Of a stretch of DNA of 64,000 nucleotides, positions 9,664 through 18,999 are shown piece after piece. The translations under genes and the position numbers were made by a program. Positions within the stretch are counted from its first letter, which is position 1. Each line of letters opens with the position of its first letter. The notes beneath the pieces are model-generated. The model worked only from the letters and a program-made list of their open reading frames with translations, was not told where the DNA came from and did not search any database. Location of the stretch: positions 62,001-126,000 of the forward strand of contig WNNJ02001849.1 in assembly GCA_012934845.2 (NCBI GenBank), given 5' to 3'. Origin of the DNA: Pomphorhynchus laevis. Lineage: Eukaryota; Acanthocephala; Palaeacanthocephala; Echinorhynchida; Pomphorhynchidae.

Positions 9664-12600
9664 CTAATCTATTAATATTTTAGGGTTGTCAATTTTAGGA
9701 GAATCCATGTTCAGTTTTATCGCGCCTTTCGAATCACAATTTGGCTTTAAAGTCGCAACCCATAAAGCCATACCAATTGAAGTGAGCGTAATCACAATTG
9801 CAACCGGCATAAAGGAACTTTTCTCGAAACCAAATCCCAAATCCCACACCTAGGTGAAAATCAATAAAATGAAAATAAATGATTAATAAAAATAAATAAA
9901 TAAAAAATGATTGGAAACAATCATTAAGAGTATATTTTTGCTAATATTTTAATATTTAGATGAATATTATTGCAAAAGCTAATTTTTCGAAAAATCTAGT
10001 TTAAAAAACTGGTGATGACAGAAGTCACTAAATTATTAATCTCTCTCTTTAAACAAGTCCTTATTTCAATTTGGTTTAATTATAATCTGTTAAGCAGATT
10101 AGATAATTTCAAACTATTATATGGCTTTATTACTTGAATAATTTATTAAATTAATGTTTTTTACAATAACAGAATAAAAATATTCAAATGATTAAATGTA
10201 ATTGAAGTCAGTATTTCATAAAAGTATAATGGAAAATTTTTATAATCATTAAATCATTTTATTAATTTTGATCTAATGATTTATTGCTAGTTCTTCTTTT
10301 GCCTTTAATCCCTAATGGAAGCAAGGCCGGTTCTTAATGTACGCGTCGTCATCCTTTTCGCCTGGTCGTGGAGGGATAGCGTCAACTTGCTATATGGCGA
10401 GTTGACCCCAACTAGTTTTTTTTGAAAAATGCGTCAACTTGCAAAAAAATATAAAATTTAAGAAATTATTTAGAGCATTAGAATTAATTTTGAATCACAT
10501 TTTTTAAAGATTTGGAAAAAAGTTTGGAATTATTTATTTCAAACTTACATTTATTTCGAACAACCTAGTGCCTACAAACTTACATTTATTTTGAACAACC
10601 TAGTACTTACCTCAAGGTAAGAACTAGGTTTAAAAAATAAAAATTTCCAACGATAATCCTAAGTTTCTTTACTTTTTAAATTTTTGTTAATATCAAATAA
10701 ACCGTCTATACTTCTGATTATTTAAAACTTGTTTTTTTTTGCTTCTTCACCAAACACCTCATTTATAAATTGTGCAATATTCGGATGTGCGACATGAGTT
10801 CGAAAATTTAAAATTCTGTGTTAAGCTTTAGCGCAGTTGGTTATTCTCCGGACGTTTCAAGAAACCCTTAGATTAACATTCCAAAATTTAGATTCAAATA
10901 AAAGCTTTTGTTGGGCTCATTTAGGTTTTCAGTGTTTAAATAGTTTGTTTCAAACTAATTAAATAAGCCCGTAACATCTGAATCGACAAAATTCTTTGAT
11001 TAATCCATAAAAGATATGAATTTGATCAACGGGTACAAAATAGAGAAGAACTAAATATTTAAGTGTCTTTCTGAAGTTCATGCACTCTTTAGATTTTATT
11101 GTCAGATGTTTTGACTATACCTTTCTCCATATAGATTGGCTAGAGTGAAAGAGACAACCATTCAACGTCGATTCTTTAAATTATTTTCTTATGGCATTTA
11201 TTAATGCTAATTCGAAGTCACAAACTATATTTAGAGGTTCAAATGAAAATAGTCAATCTTTTACACTCGTTTAAAACTTGACGATAAAGCACTTCAGATT
11301 TCCCAATCATCAATATATATAATAATTGGATAAATAATATAAATAATATATATAGACAAAGTCTTCCAAATATTTCACTGTAGAATTTAGGAGGAGCCGC
11401 CATAAGCGTTCCATCAATAAGGCAAACTCTTAAAAATATATTTTCTCTTATAGCAATGGGAAAATACAACAAACCTTTCCTCACTATTAACTCCACTATC
11501 ATGCAAGAGAAACTTATTACCTTGGTTACCTTGGTAGTCTACTTTTAAATTGTCAGGAATATCGATATATGCATTTGATGTGTTAAATTTGTAATTATCC
11601 CTTTGAATTGAATCGTTCATTGACTTAATTTAAGGCAATGTTTTTTTCAAGTCATCATCCTCTAAGTTTCGTAAAGTTCTCACTATGATATCAGAGGACT
11701 GTTCCGAAGTTTCCCCCATGCTCTTTCTTTAGTTCATTTTTAAATTTTAGCTTTGCAATTTTCGAAGCTCGTGATCGTGGGATTGATCGACTCCAGAATC
11801 CTTAGGTTATGTTCTACAACGATAAAACCTTACACTTTCGATCCGATGAACTGGCCATTGAACTGGTCATTTTTAATCAAATGAAATAGCCATTATGTAG
11901 ATATAATTGTTGTGAAAAAAACAACTTTACTCGCAGCTGACTATTTATAATATTAAATTCCATATAAGGGGTTAATTTTTTTACAAAACCCTTGTGGCGA
12001 GTTGACGCCTTTTTCAAAAAAGAACGAACTGATGCGAAGCCCTCATTTTGTATTTAAGCCGTATGGAAGCAGTGCCAATTCTTAATGTAAGCGTCGCCAT
12101 CATTTTCGCACGGTTGTGGGCTAGATCTTGGTGCAATCGAGCAGCTTGTAAATCCTTGTGTAGTAAATAAATATAAGTTGAAACGAGAAAGTAGTAGCGT
12201 TGAAATATTCGCTTAATATTTAGTTTAGAATGTTATTAATATCTTGGACAAAATGGACAAAATATAAAAATTGCGGTTTTATAATATAATTGCAATTTTT
12301 ATATTAAATATAAAAATTGCGGTTTTTTTAGTCCAAACATTCACAAAATAGTAATTTATAAGAAGAAACAAATGGATGGATATTTCAATACATGGTATTG
12401 AAAATACATCGTACAAACACCGTACATTATATCTAGTATGTGCCTACATTGTATGTGGGGTGATATACAATTATCCTGCATACATGTATGTAGGGTGAAC
12501 CCCGACATACATGTATGTTGGGTAATCACCTCACATACATGTAAAATGAGTCATTAAAATGTGTAATTGTATCAAGCACTAATTGATCTTTAATGCTAAC

Positions 12601-13059
12601 TTTTTAATTCATTTACGAAAAATGAAATTACCGTGTGTCTAAATCCATTGATCGTATGATAACATAATGGCCAGATAAACAAGGCCTTGATTCCTGTGAA
12701 TAATGTAGGGTTTATGGCCATATTTTGTATAAAATCAACCACTTCCTGCGAATGACCAGTTGCCGCATAAATTGCACCGGAAAGACCGTATATGGCAAGT
12801 GACATTAAAGTTCCTGTAACTCTATGAGAACCAGAAGTTAATGATGTTATTGGCCACTTATAAATAAGAATGTGAGGAGATACTGGTCTGTCTTTATTTC
12901 TTTCTATGTACGAAGTAGCTGTTGTTGATAGAGCTGCAAACCGATTACCAGACTTACTAAAGTATAGTAAAAAGGTTAGAAAGTTAAAAGAATACCAAAC
13001 CTGATTAGCGGAAGCAATGGATTCCGGATAAAGGATTTGAAAATATTGCAGATAAGCAT
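9664..13059 (-). CDS. SDHC: Succinate dehydrogenase cytochrome b560 subunit (SDHC), three exons
   Basis: The exons on the minus strand are 13059-13001, 12956-12632 and 9849-9664, giving 570 nt and a 189-aa protein. SDHC anchors complex II in the inner mitochondrial membrane and helps bind haem b and ubiquinone. Residues 1-35 form a basic, hydroxylated mitochondrial targeting sequence. RPVSPH (43-48) and SHR (63-65) match the quinone-site region. YH at 119-120 carries the expected haem ligand, followed by NGFRHTVWDLG (123-133), the family signature split exactly by the intron 2 junction. Three membrane helices lie near 62-84, 103-122 and 142-162. Intron 1 is 44 nt (12957-13000) and intron 2 is 2782 nt (9850-12631); both are GT-AG. 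The start is the only ATG that keeps the frame after removing intron 1. An in-frame stop lies just upstream, and a TTTGCTTTGCTTTTAG tract ends 3 nt before it. Confidence 0.92.
10395..12030 (-). mobile_element. Mutator-like (MULE) DNA transposon remnant in SDHC intron 2
   Basis: Inverted end motifs GCGTCAACTTGC (10429-10440, and again near 10379) and GGCGAGTTGACGCC (about 11996-12009), each next to a TTTTTTGAAAAA-like tract, bound the segment. Between them the minus strand encodes broken pieces of a MULE transposase, so a cut-and-paste DNA transposon is the best reading. A 9-bp target duplication was not found. A 65-bp direct repeat just outside each end is too long to be one. Confidence 0.6.
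10730..11620 (-). pseudogene. MULE transposase pseudogene
   Basis: In order on the minus strand: LLHDSGVNSEERFVVFS, then LIDGTLMAAPPKFY (the DGT of the catalytic core), GKSEVLYRQVL, VCDFELALINAIR (second catalytic Asp), NGCLFHSSQSIWRKV (the conserved C...H segment) and near the end RTHVAHPNIAQFINEVF. This is the order of Mutator/FLYWCH-type transposases. Several stops (after NAIRK and WRKV, for example) and at least one frameshift before LIDGT make it inactive. It lies in SDHC intron 2 on the same strand as SDHC. Confidence 0.75.
12957..13000 (-). other. 44-nt micro-intron of SDHC
   Basis: It starts GTTTGGTA, ends TATACTTTAG and contains CTAAC branch-point-like sequence. Removing it joins a targeting peptide to SKSGNRFAALS in frame. 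Reading through it also stays open, so the splice is inferred from protein sense, not from stops. Confidence 0.7.
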
Positions 13060-13598
13060 AATCTAAAAGCAAAGCAAATTTTCAGGGACGATTTCGATGA
13101 ACAAATTGTATGAGTTAATTAAATATCAAAATCCTGAAGCTTTTGGTGTGTTCTCTTTTAACTGCACATAGTATACAATTATGATTTCCGAAAGTAAATT
13201 AAACTGGCGGATGATTATCAATTGGTGAATATTGTAAAATTTATCCTGTACGATCTCAACTCGCTATCTTGTTATCTTCAAATATGTTTCAGACGAAAAA
13301 TATTTCAGACAAAATTTGCAAAAGTGAGATAACATATTTTCTTGCAAAAAAATAAGCTTTTGTAATACACAACCCGTAACTAAAATATATAAGTTGAAAA
13401 GCACATCCTCTTTAGCGATCGAATCGGAACGATCGAATCGGCAATTATATTCTTATCTCAAGATCATTGATCAATGATCGCAATCTAAATGATACAACCA
13501 AATGACAACAGAGAAACAATTTGAATAGTCAAAAGAATTAACTGACTGTTGGTCGACCACATTTAAATAGCTTTGAAATTTCGACATTCAATCACAAG
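13060..13598. promoter_or_regulatory. SDHC upstream region, possible two-way promoter
   Basis: About 540 bp separate the SDHC start (leftward) from a possible first exon reading rightward at 13599. It contains GATCGAATCGGAACGATCGAATCGG (13427 on), a short direct repeat. No TATA box is assigned. The promoter role is inferred from position only. Confidence 0.3.
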
Positions 13599-13636
13599 AT
13601 GCATACCCGTTTCTACAAGATTGCTGTATTTACAAG
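13599..13636 (+). CDS. Possible first exon of an unknown gene
   Basis: ATG at 13599 opens a 13-codon basic, targeting-like peptide, MHTRFYKIAVFTR, followed by a strong donor GTGAGT at 13637. No second exon was identified. It would be divergent from SDHC. Chance occurrence is quite possible. Confidence 0.22.
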
Positions 13637-13842
13637 GTGAGTTCGGTGTTATTTATGTGAATAGAAAGTAGTAATCAGTTTTACTAAATACCTGCCAATA
13701 AATATATATAAATAGATATATACCTGCCAATAGATATAAAAGTGTAGCAGCGTTCAAATTATGTTTAAAAATATGTTTAAAATTAAAAATATGTTTTCTA
13801 ATTTAAAATGCGTAATCAAACACTAATTTATTTTCACTATGT

Positions 13843-14081
13843 ATGTGCCCTACATTGTATGTGGGGTGATATACAATTATCCTGCATACATGTATGTAGG
13901 GTAAACACCCGACATACATGTATGTGGGGTGATCACCCCACATATGTGTAAAACGCGTCTTTAAAATACGTCATTTAAATAATTGTTTATCTTCAATGCA
14001 ACTAGGATTAAAGAATTCACACGAGGATAATTGATGAAGCCGACCAAATGATGCTATTTTTTCAATTAATTTACATAAAAT
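13843..14081 (+). repeat. Duplicated intron flank of SDHC
   Basis: 13843-13965 matches 12428-12555, including the CATACATGTATGT palindromes, and leads into a duplicate of exon 2. It marks a local direct duplication of about 0.4 kb from inside SDHC to upstream of the gene. Confidence 0.7.
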
Positions 14082-14257
14082 TGAAATTACCGTGAATCTA
14101 AATCTATTGATCGTAAGGCCAGATAAACAAGGCCTTTATTCCTGTGAATAAGGTTAGGCTTATCGCCATATTTTGCATAAAATCAACCACTTCCTGTGAA
14201 TGACCAAGTGCCGCATAAATTGCACCGGAAAGACCGTATATTGCAAGTGACATTAAT
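14082..14257 (-). pseudogene. Partial duplicate of SDHC exon 2
   Basis: On the minus strand this reads MSLAIYGLSGAIYA, then HSQEVVDF and TGIKALFIWP as in exon 2 (12622-12810), with about 8-10% change. An 11-bp loss relative to exon 2 removes part of the YHTING segment, and the upstream half is missing. It keeps the donor-like GTAATTTC. It is not a usable exon in this form. Confidence 0.8.
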
Positions 14258-15150
14258 ATATTTTTTAAATATTTATATTTTTTAATAAAAAAATATTCTT
14301 AAATATTTAATAATATTATTAAAACGAAGGTTTAATAAAACCGTATTTTATTAATTACGTTTTAATGACTAGTGATGCAACTTTGAGTTTACACATAAAA
14401 TATAACAATTAATAATAATTTATAATAATAGTAAAATGTATGACTCAGTTAGCTGATCTGATTTACTAAATTGAAATATTATACCGAGCAAATAAAAATT
14501 GAACTAATGTCATATCAGGAATATTTAATTTTAATCACTTATTTGAAAAAATGTAGGTGTAATCCTTGAATTCCAATTAAATGACTTTAAAAATAAATAT
14601 AAAAAGGGTAGCAAAGTACAAGAACATAATCCTTTCGGATTCAACTCTATTTTATAAAGCCATAAACATGAACATGAATCCATAAACATAAAGCCATAAA
14701 CATGCATATAATCTTAGTCATAATCCTGCAAAAATATCTACTCGTCTTTTAAAAATGACGTTATTGTTAAATAAATAAAAAATATTGTATGTAGCAACAT
14801 TAGTGCTAAAAGATAATTTCGCATAGATTATTAATTGCAGGATATTAATAAATATCCGAATCCCACGAAAACACTTTGTTCGACAGGGAATCTGATGTTT
14901 AGATTTAAATAGCATTAATACAATACATTTATCAATATATAATGACCTAATTATGAAGACTTAATCACGTAGAAGCATTGATCAATCGTATCATTTAGAT
15001 GAAAACATGAAATGTTCTGATTAAATGTAGTATTAATTTTATATTTCTAAATGCGAAATAACTTTAATACATTGTATTAATACTAAATGGAAACGGTCTA
15101 ATGATTGATAAATTCGACATTCGTACGAAATTACAATCTGTGAGTAATAA
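14258..15150. other. AT-rich, no gene seen
   Basis: It contains one copy of the dispersed GACTCAGTTAGCTGATC end motif near 14442 and otherwise A/T-rich unique sequence. Confidence 0.5.
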
Positions 15151-15640
15151 ATAAAAAAGAGCAGATTTATTTTTACGTGGCAAATGCGTGCTGGCGCACG
15201 CTTACATGACCATAACAACAGCAAAATCTAAATAATGTTTCGAGAAGATTGGTATGGAGGCGTCATTTGAATGCAATAAAGGAGGGAGCGCGGCGGACGT
15301 CGAGTGGGAGCTGATTCCAGGCAAGTGGGACGGCGACGAGGAAGAATCGCAGGTTGTTAGGGTAATTGGGAACGTGGAGTAATAGGGAATTACGGAAAGG
15401 CAGTAATAGAGAGGTGGGGCGAGTGTCGTCTAAGAAAGGGAGATTGGTGAACGATGGGGAGCCGACAGATATGAGACGAAAAGTTACGAGAAGGCGGAGT
15501 TTGATGCGAATGTGGATGGTTGGACATGAGAGTTGCGCAATATATGTGGATGTGTGGTCATGCTACAAGTTTTTTGATACTCGATTTAATAAATTAATAT
15601 TACAACATTTAAAAAGGAAATAAATCGTGAAATTGTGTAA
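15150..15640 (-). mobile_element. 5'-truncated CR1/L2-type LINE, 3' end only
   Basis: The minus strand encodes FRNSLLLHVPNYPNNLRFFLVAVPLAWNQLP, then FIAFKRRLHTNLLE, matching the C-terminus of copy A ORF2. The 3' UTR hairpin (ATGTAAGCGTGCGCC...GCACGCATTTGCCACG, 15178-15212) follows, then an AATAAAT-type tail. It is GC-richer than its surroundings. It belongs to a sister family, well diverged from copy A. Confidence 0.75.
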
Positions 15641-17796
15641 GATGGTTATCCATATGAAAGCGTGAATTGGTTGTTTTACTTAAACAATCGAGAGCTACGA
15701 AGGACAAATGCCAACGATCCAATCAAGTGCTAACTATTTTGAATATAAACTGCATAACTAAAACGTTTTTAAACGCAATTATGAGTTCCATGCTAAACCA
15801 GAATAAAACGAACGCAAGTCAAATATTGTATTCGAAATTGTGATTATTGATTGTATTGTTTGTACTGCAAAATACTAGAGCCGAATTTGCTTTAAAATTT
15901 TCAAATATATCTTGAATAAAGTAAGATAACAAGGAAACTGGTGCACACAGTATGTGATTAAAAAATATTATGCAAATGATCTATCTGCGTACTTGGGTCA
16001 TCTAGGGTTCGGTCTTTTTGTATAAAATTTCAATCGGAACAAAAAACACCATGCGCCGCATGTAAACAATTAAATGATTAGTAGCGGTTTTTTCACTTAA
16101 CGGTGCTATCTAACATGGAATTAATATATACCCAATAGGTAAGGTTTTAATTTTGTTAGGTCTACCGGCTCATTATTAGTAGTATGTAAACTGATCGACT
16201 TGTGATTTCATTTCTTTCTGCGTATTTATTCGAGTATTTTTGAACTCCAAACTAAAATCCTGTTTCCCATTCCATTCTGATAATTCAAGATTCCTCGTCT
16301 ATTGATAGAAACGACATATAATGGATCGCCCATAACTTGAGTTAGGGTGAGTTAAATTTCTGATCATGATTAAAGATTCAAATATCAAGCTAAAATAAAA
16401 CTGCAATAAAGGTTTGATAAAACCTTCTTTTATTGCTTTTGCCTAGATGTGCTCGTATTGTCGAAGCAATTCTTCTTATTAAATAATTTTGCATTTTTGT
16501 TCTCAATAGAACTAAAATCCAATCTCTTCCTCATTCAATTCTGATAATTCCAGAATACGCGTCTATCAATAGAAACGATGACTTGTGCGATAACTTGTGC
16601 TTGCGAGTGAGTAAAGCTGTTATAATTGTTTTCAATTTTTGCCTTTCAAACACGACTGCGATGTCGCAATGAGATTTAATAACTTGAAATTTCCAAGATC
16701 TCCTAAATTGCGTCGCAAAGCCTTAAATTCAACCCTCGTTGTCGCCATTTTCACATAGCTGACAATGAAATCAGCAAGTTATTTCGCGAATCATATCCAA
16801 ATGCATGTCTATATTATAATCCATTATATCTCCTCGCTGATATAACCGAATAGTTAGATGGCAGATCGAGCAAACAAATATATTGCCATGCACACAGAAT
16901 ACGTTCATATAATAAATAAATATTTTTTTAATAACCGTTCATCTAACGGTTATTATGTGAATACACTGTTAACAATGTTTTTGCTGTTAACCGATTTATG
17001 CTCTAATGCTACACCATAGCATTGTAACATTTCCGTGATACGACAATACTGTCGTCATATATGTTGCGAAGCCAAAATCGAGATGATTGACTTTTAATGC
17101 GGTTGAAAATGTCGGTTCCATAAATAAGTAAAATGCTTAAAAATTATAGGCCATCAAGCGACAAGTTATTGCGTGATAATTCTCAATTAAACTCCGTCGT
17201 TTACTTATCTACATGCGCAGTCCTAAATAGCGCTGCTTCTCAGTTTTGCTTTAAGACGAATGAACAATGTACTTATTGCGATGACGACGATGTGCTAGCT
17301 TACTAACTGAAAACAATATCATATTTGTGAACGCAAATACGATTGTACTTTAACATGCCCCTGTGTATAATGAGAAAACTTGACGTGTCCTTTGCATTTT
17401 GAGGACTACAAAAACGTATTTTTCAAAGTAATAATTTACATAATAACTTAGTTACCAAAACAGTTCAACAAATATACGGATGCAAAAGCTTTTAGAACAG
17501 TCACGGCTATGAATGTGTTGCCATTGCAGTCACATAGTCGACATATCGTCAGTCATTAGCCGTGACCTCAATATTTTAATCACAATTTTTCTATTGTTTT
17601 ATTCTTCAATTTAAAACACTGCTTAAAAATTAATTTATCTACACAACAAATTTCGAAAGCCTAAAAATTAATAAATTAGTCCTAAAATTCAATTTTTATT
17701 AAACCTAAAAATCAAATCGTCGAGGTTAATAAATTGATTGTATCTCCAACAAAACAAGTTGATAATCAAAAATGTTTACATTAGGCCATATCTCAA
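15641..17796. repeat. Mostly unique AT-rich DNA with a 110-bp direct repeat
   Basis: 16245-16365 and 16505-16620 share an order of blocks (AACTAAAATCC, TTCTGATAATTC, GATAGAAACGA or AATAGAAACGA, GAGTGAGTAAA-like), about 70-75% alike. A short hairpin (AATAACCGTT/AACGGTTATT) lies at 16929-16953. No gene is supported. Confidence 0.45.
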
Positions 17797-17985
17797 TTTA
17801 AAAAATTAAACAAATCGAGAGAAATCACTAAAAAATTTAATTGTTACAAATTTTCGATCACTACTGTGATCATCATCAGGACATAAATTATCTCCTGATG
17901 ATGATCGCAGTAGTGATCAAAATTTTTTAACAATTAAAACTTTTTTTACAGTGACATCTCTTGATTCGTTTAATTTTTAAAAAAC
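17797..17985. repeat. Foldback (long inverted repeat), about 190 bp
   Basis: Two arms of about 85-95 bp face each other around a short AT loop (17882-17890). The inner 45 bp of each arm are nearly perfect, containing TCACTACTGTGATCATCATC on one side and its complement on the other. It may be a MITE or the merged ends of an element. The left arm read on the minus strand contains a CTGATGA...GAAA pattern. Confidence 0.75.
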
Positions 17986-18107
17986 AATGGAGTCTGCTTA
18001 CACAATAGTATCTCAATTTAAATTTACAAAATTTAACGTTCGGTTTGCATACAACTTTCCGCCTTTTATAGTATGGTGTAAAATATATAGTTTTAATTAG
18101 ATGATAT

Positions 18108-18228
18108 TGTGGTATATAGTCAATAATCTCTAATTGACATGAGTATCTATAACTGTTTTTATAAACTGATTGTTTTCTAGATTGATAAATAAAACCTCTT
18201 TGGTTTAGACTTCGTTTACATTACGACA
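18108..18228 (+). repeat. 5' LTR of the Ty3/gypsy element (121 bp)
   Basis: It begins TGTGGTATATAG and ends TTACGACA. TATAAA lies at 18160-18165 and an AATAAA signal near 18188, which suits a very short U3-R-U5. It pairs with 21852-21972. Confidence 0.95.
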
Positions 18229-18229
18229 A

Positions 18230-18242
18230 TTTATTTATCAAT
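18230..18242 (+). promoter_or_regulatory. Probable self-priming primer-binding site
   Basis: TTTATTTATCAAT lies one base after the 5' LTR and is the exact reverse complement of ATTGATAAATAAA inside the LTR (18181-18193), about 21 nt downstream of the TATA box, where the transcript should start. In Tf1/sushi-type Ty3/gypsy elements the 5' end of the RNA folds back to prime reverse transcription. No tRNA-type site starting TGG is seen here. Confidence 0.6.
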
Positions 18243-18247
18243 TTGTT

Positions 18248-18985
18248 ATGGACAAGCTTTTGAAACCAGATGTGCTTTCATTGTCAAAGGATTCGACGGA
18301 TTCAGAAACACAGTGGAGGCATTGGAAAACTCGATTAAATGCGTTTCTTTCTTGTAATTCCGATCTTAGAGAAGAGCATAAAATGCCACTATTAACGAAC
18401 CTGATCAGTGCAGATCTGTTTCGATACATCGAGTCTACCGAAATATTTGCAGATGCAATGCTTGCTCTAGAGGCTTTGTTCGTAAAGCCGCGCAATGTGG
18501 TGTTTCAACGACACGTTTTGTCAACGTACAAGCAAGCTTATCCACAAACCATTGATCAGTTTCTACATGAACTACTGCATTTAGCAAAATCATGTGATTT
18601 TGAGGATGTAAATGCGAAGCGTTATCACGATGTGTACGTTCGCGATTCGTGTATTGGAGGGTTAGCTTCTTCGAGCATTCGTCAACGTTTATTGGAGCGG
18701 TCAAAGCTTTCGCTGGACGACGCTTATCAAGCTGCTCGATCGCTTGAACAGGCCGAATTACAAGCTAACTCGTACTCTTGTCAACCTGTGCAAATGATGG
18801 ATCCTATTAATGTTGCAGCTAGTAGTGAAAATATGACGGACGACTCTCCGGCAATTCAAGTTAATGCTACCCGTCAATCTTGTTTCTTCTGTGGAAATGC
18901 AAAACATCCTCGAGCCCAATGCCCGGCGCTAAAAGGTTAAATGCCGATCGTGTCAAAAAGTCGGTCATTTTGCCAAAATGTGCAT
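18248..18985 (+). mobile_element. gag-like part of the Ty3/gypsy element
   Basis: The capsid-like region starts MDKLLKPDVLSLSKD with the W-x-x-W-type start of Ty3/gypsy gag (QWRHWKTRLNAFL). At the end are two zinc knuckles, CFFCGNAKHPRAQC and CRSCQKVGHFAKMC. It is part of the fossil element. Confidence 0.8.
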
Positions 18986-18999
18986 GTCCAGGAAGCGCA

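Larger units (their letters stand above)
9850..12631 (-). other. SDHC intron 2, filled by transposon remains
   Basis: It begins with GTAATT at 12631 and ends with CACCTAG at 9850. It holds a decayed Mutator-like element, a pair of 65-bp direct repeats (10312-10376 and 12062-12125) and, near 12430-12545, ACATACATGTATGT palindromes. Intron 1 of the same gene is only 44 nt, so the size here comes from insertion. Confidence 0.8.

Noticed and set aside
9664-9849. A separate small membrane protein gene at 9.7-9.85 kb
   Set aside because: It has an acceptor site and no ATG, and its WDLG start continues the SDHC signature across the phase-0 donor at 12631. It is SDHC exon 3.
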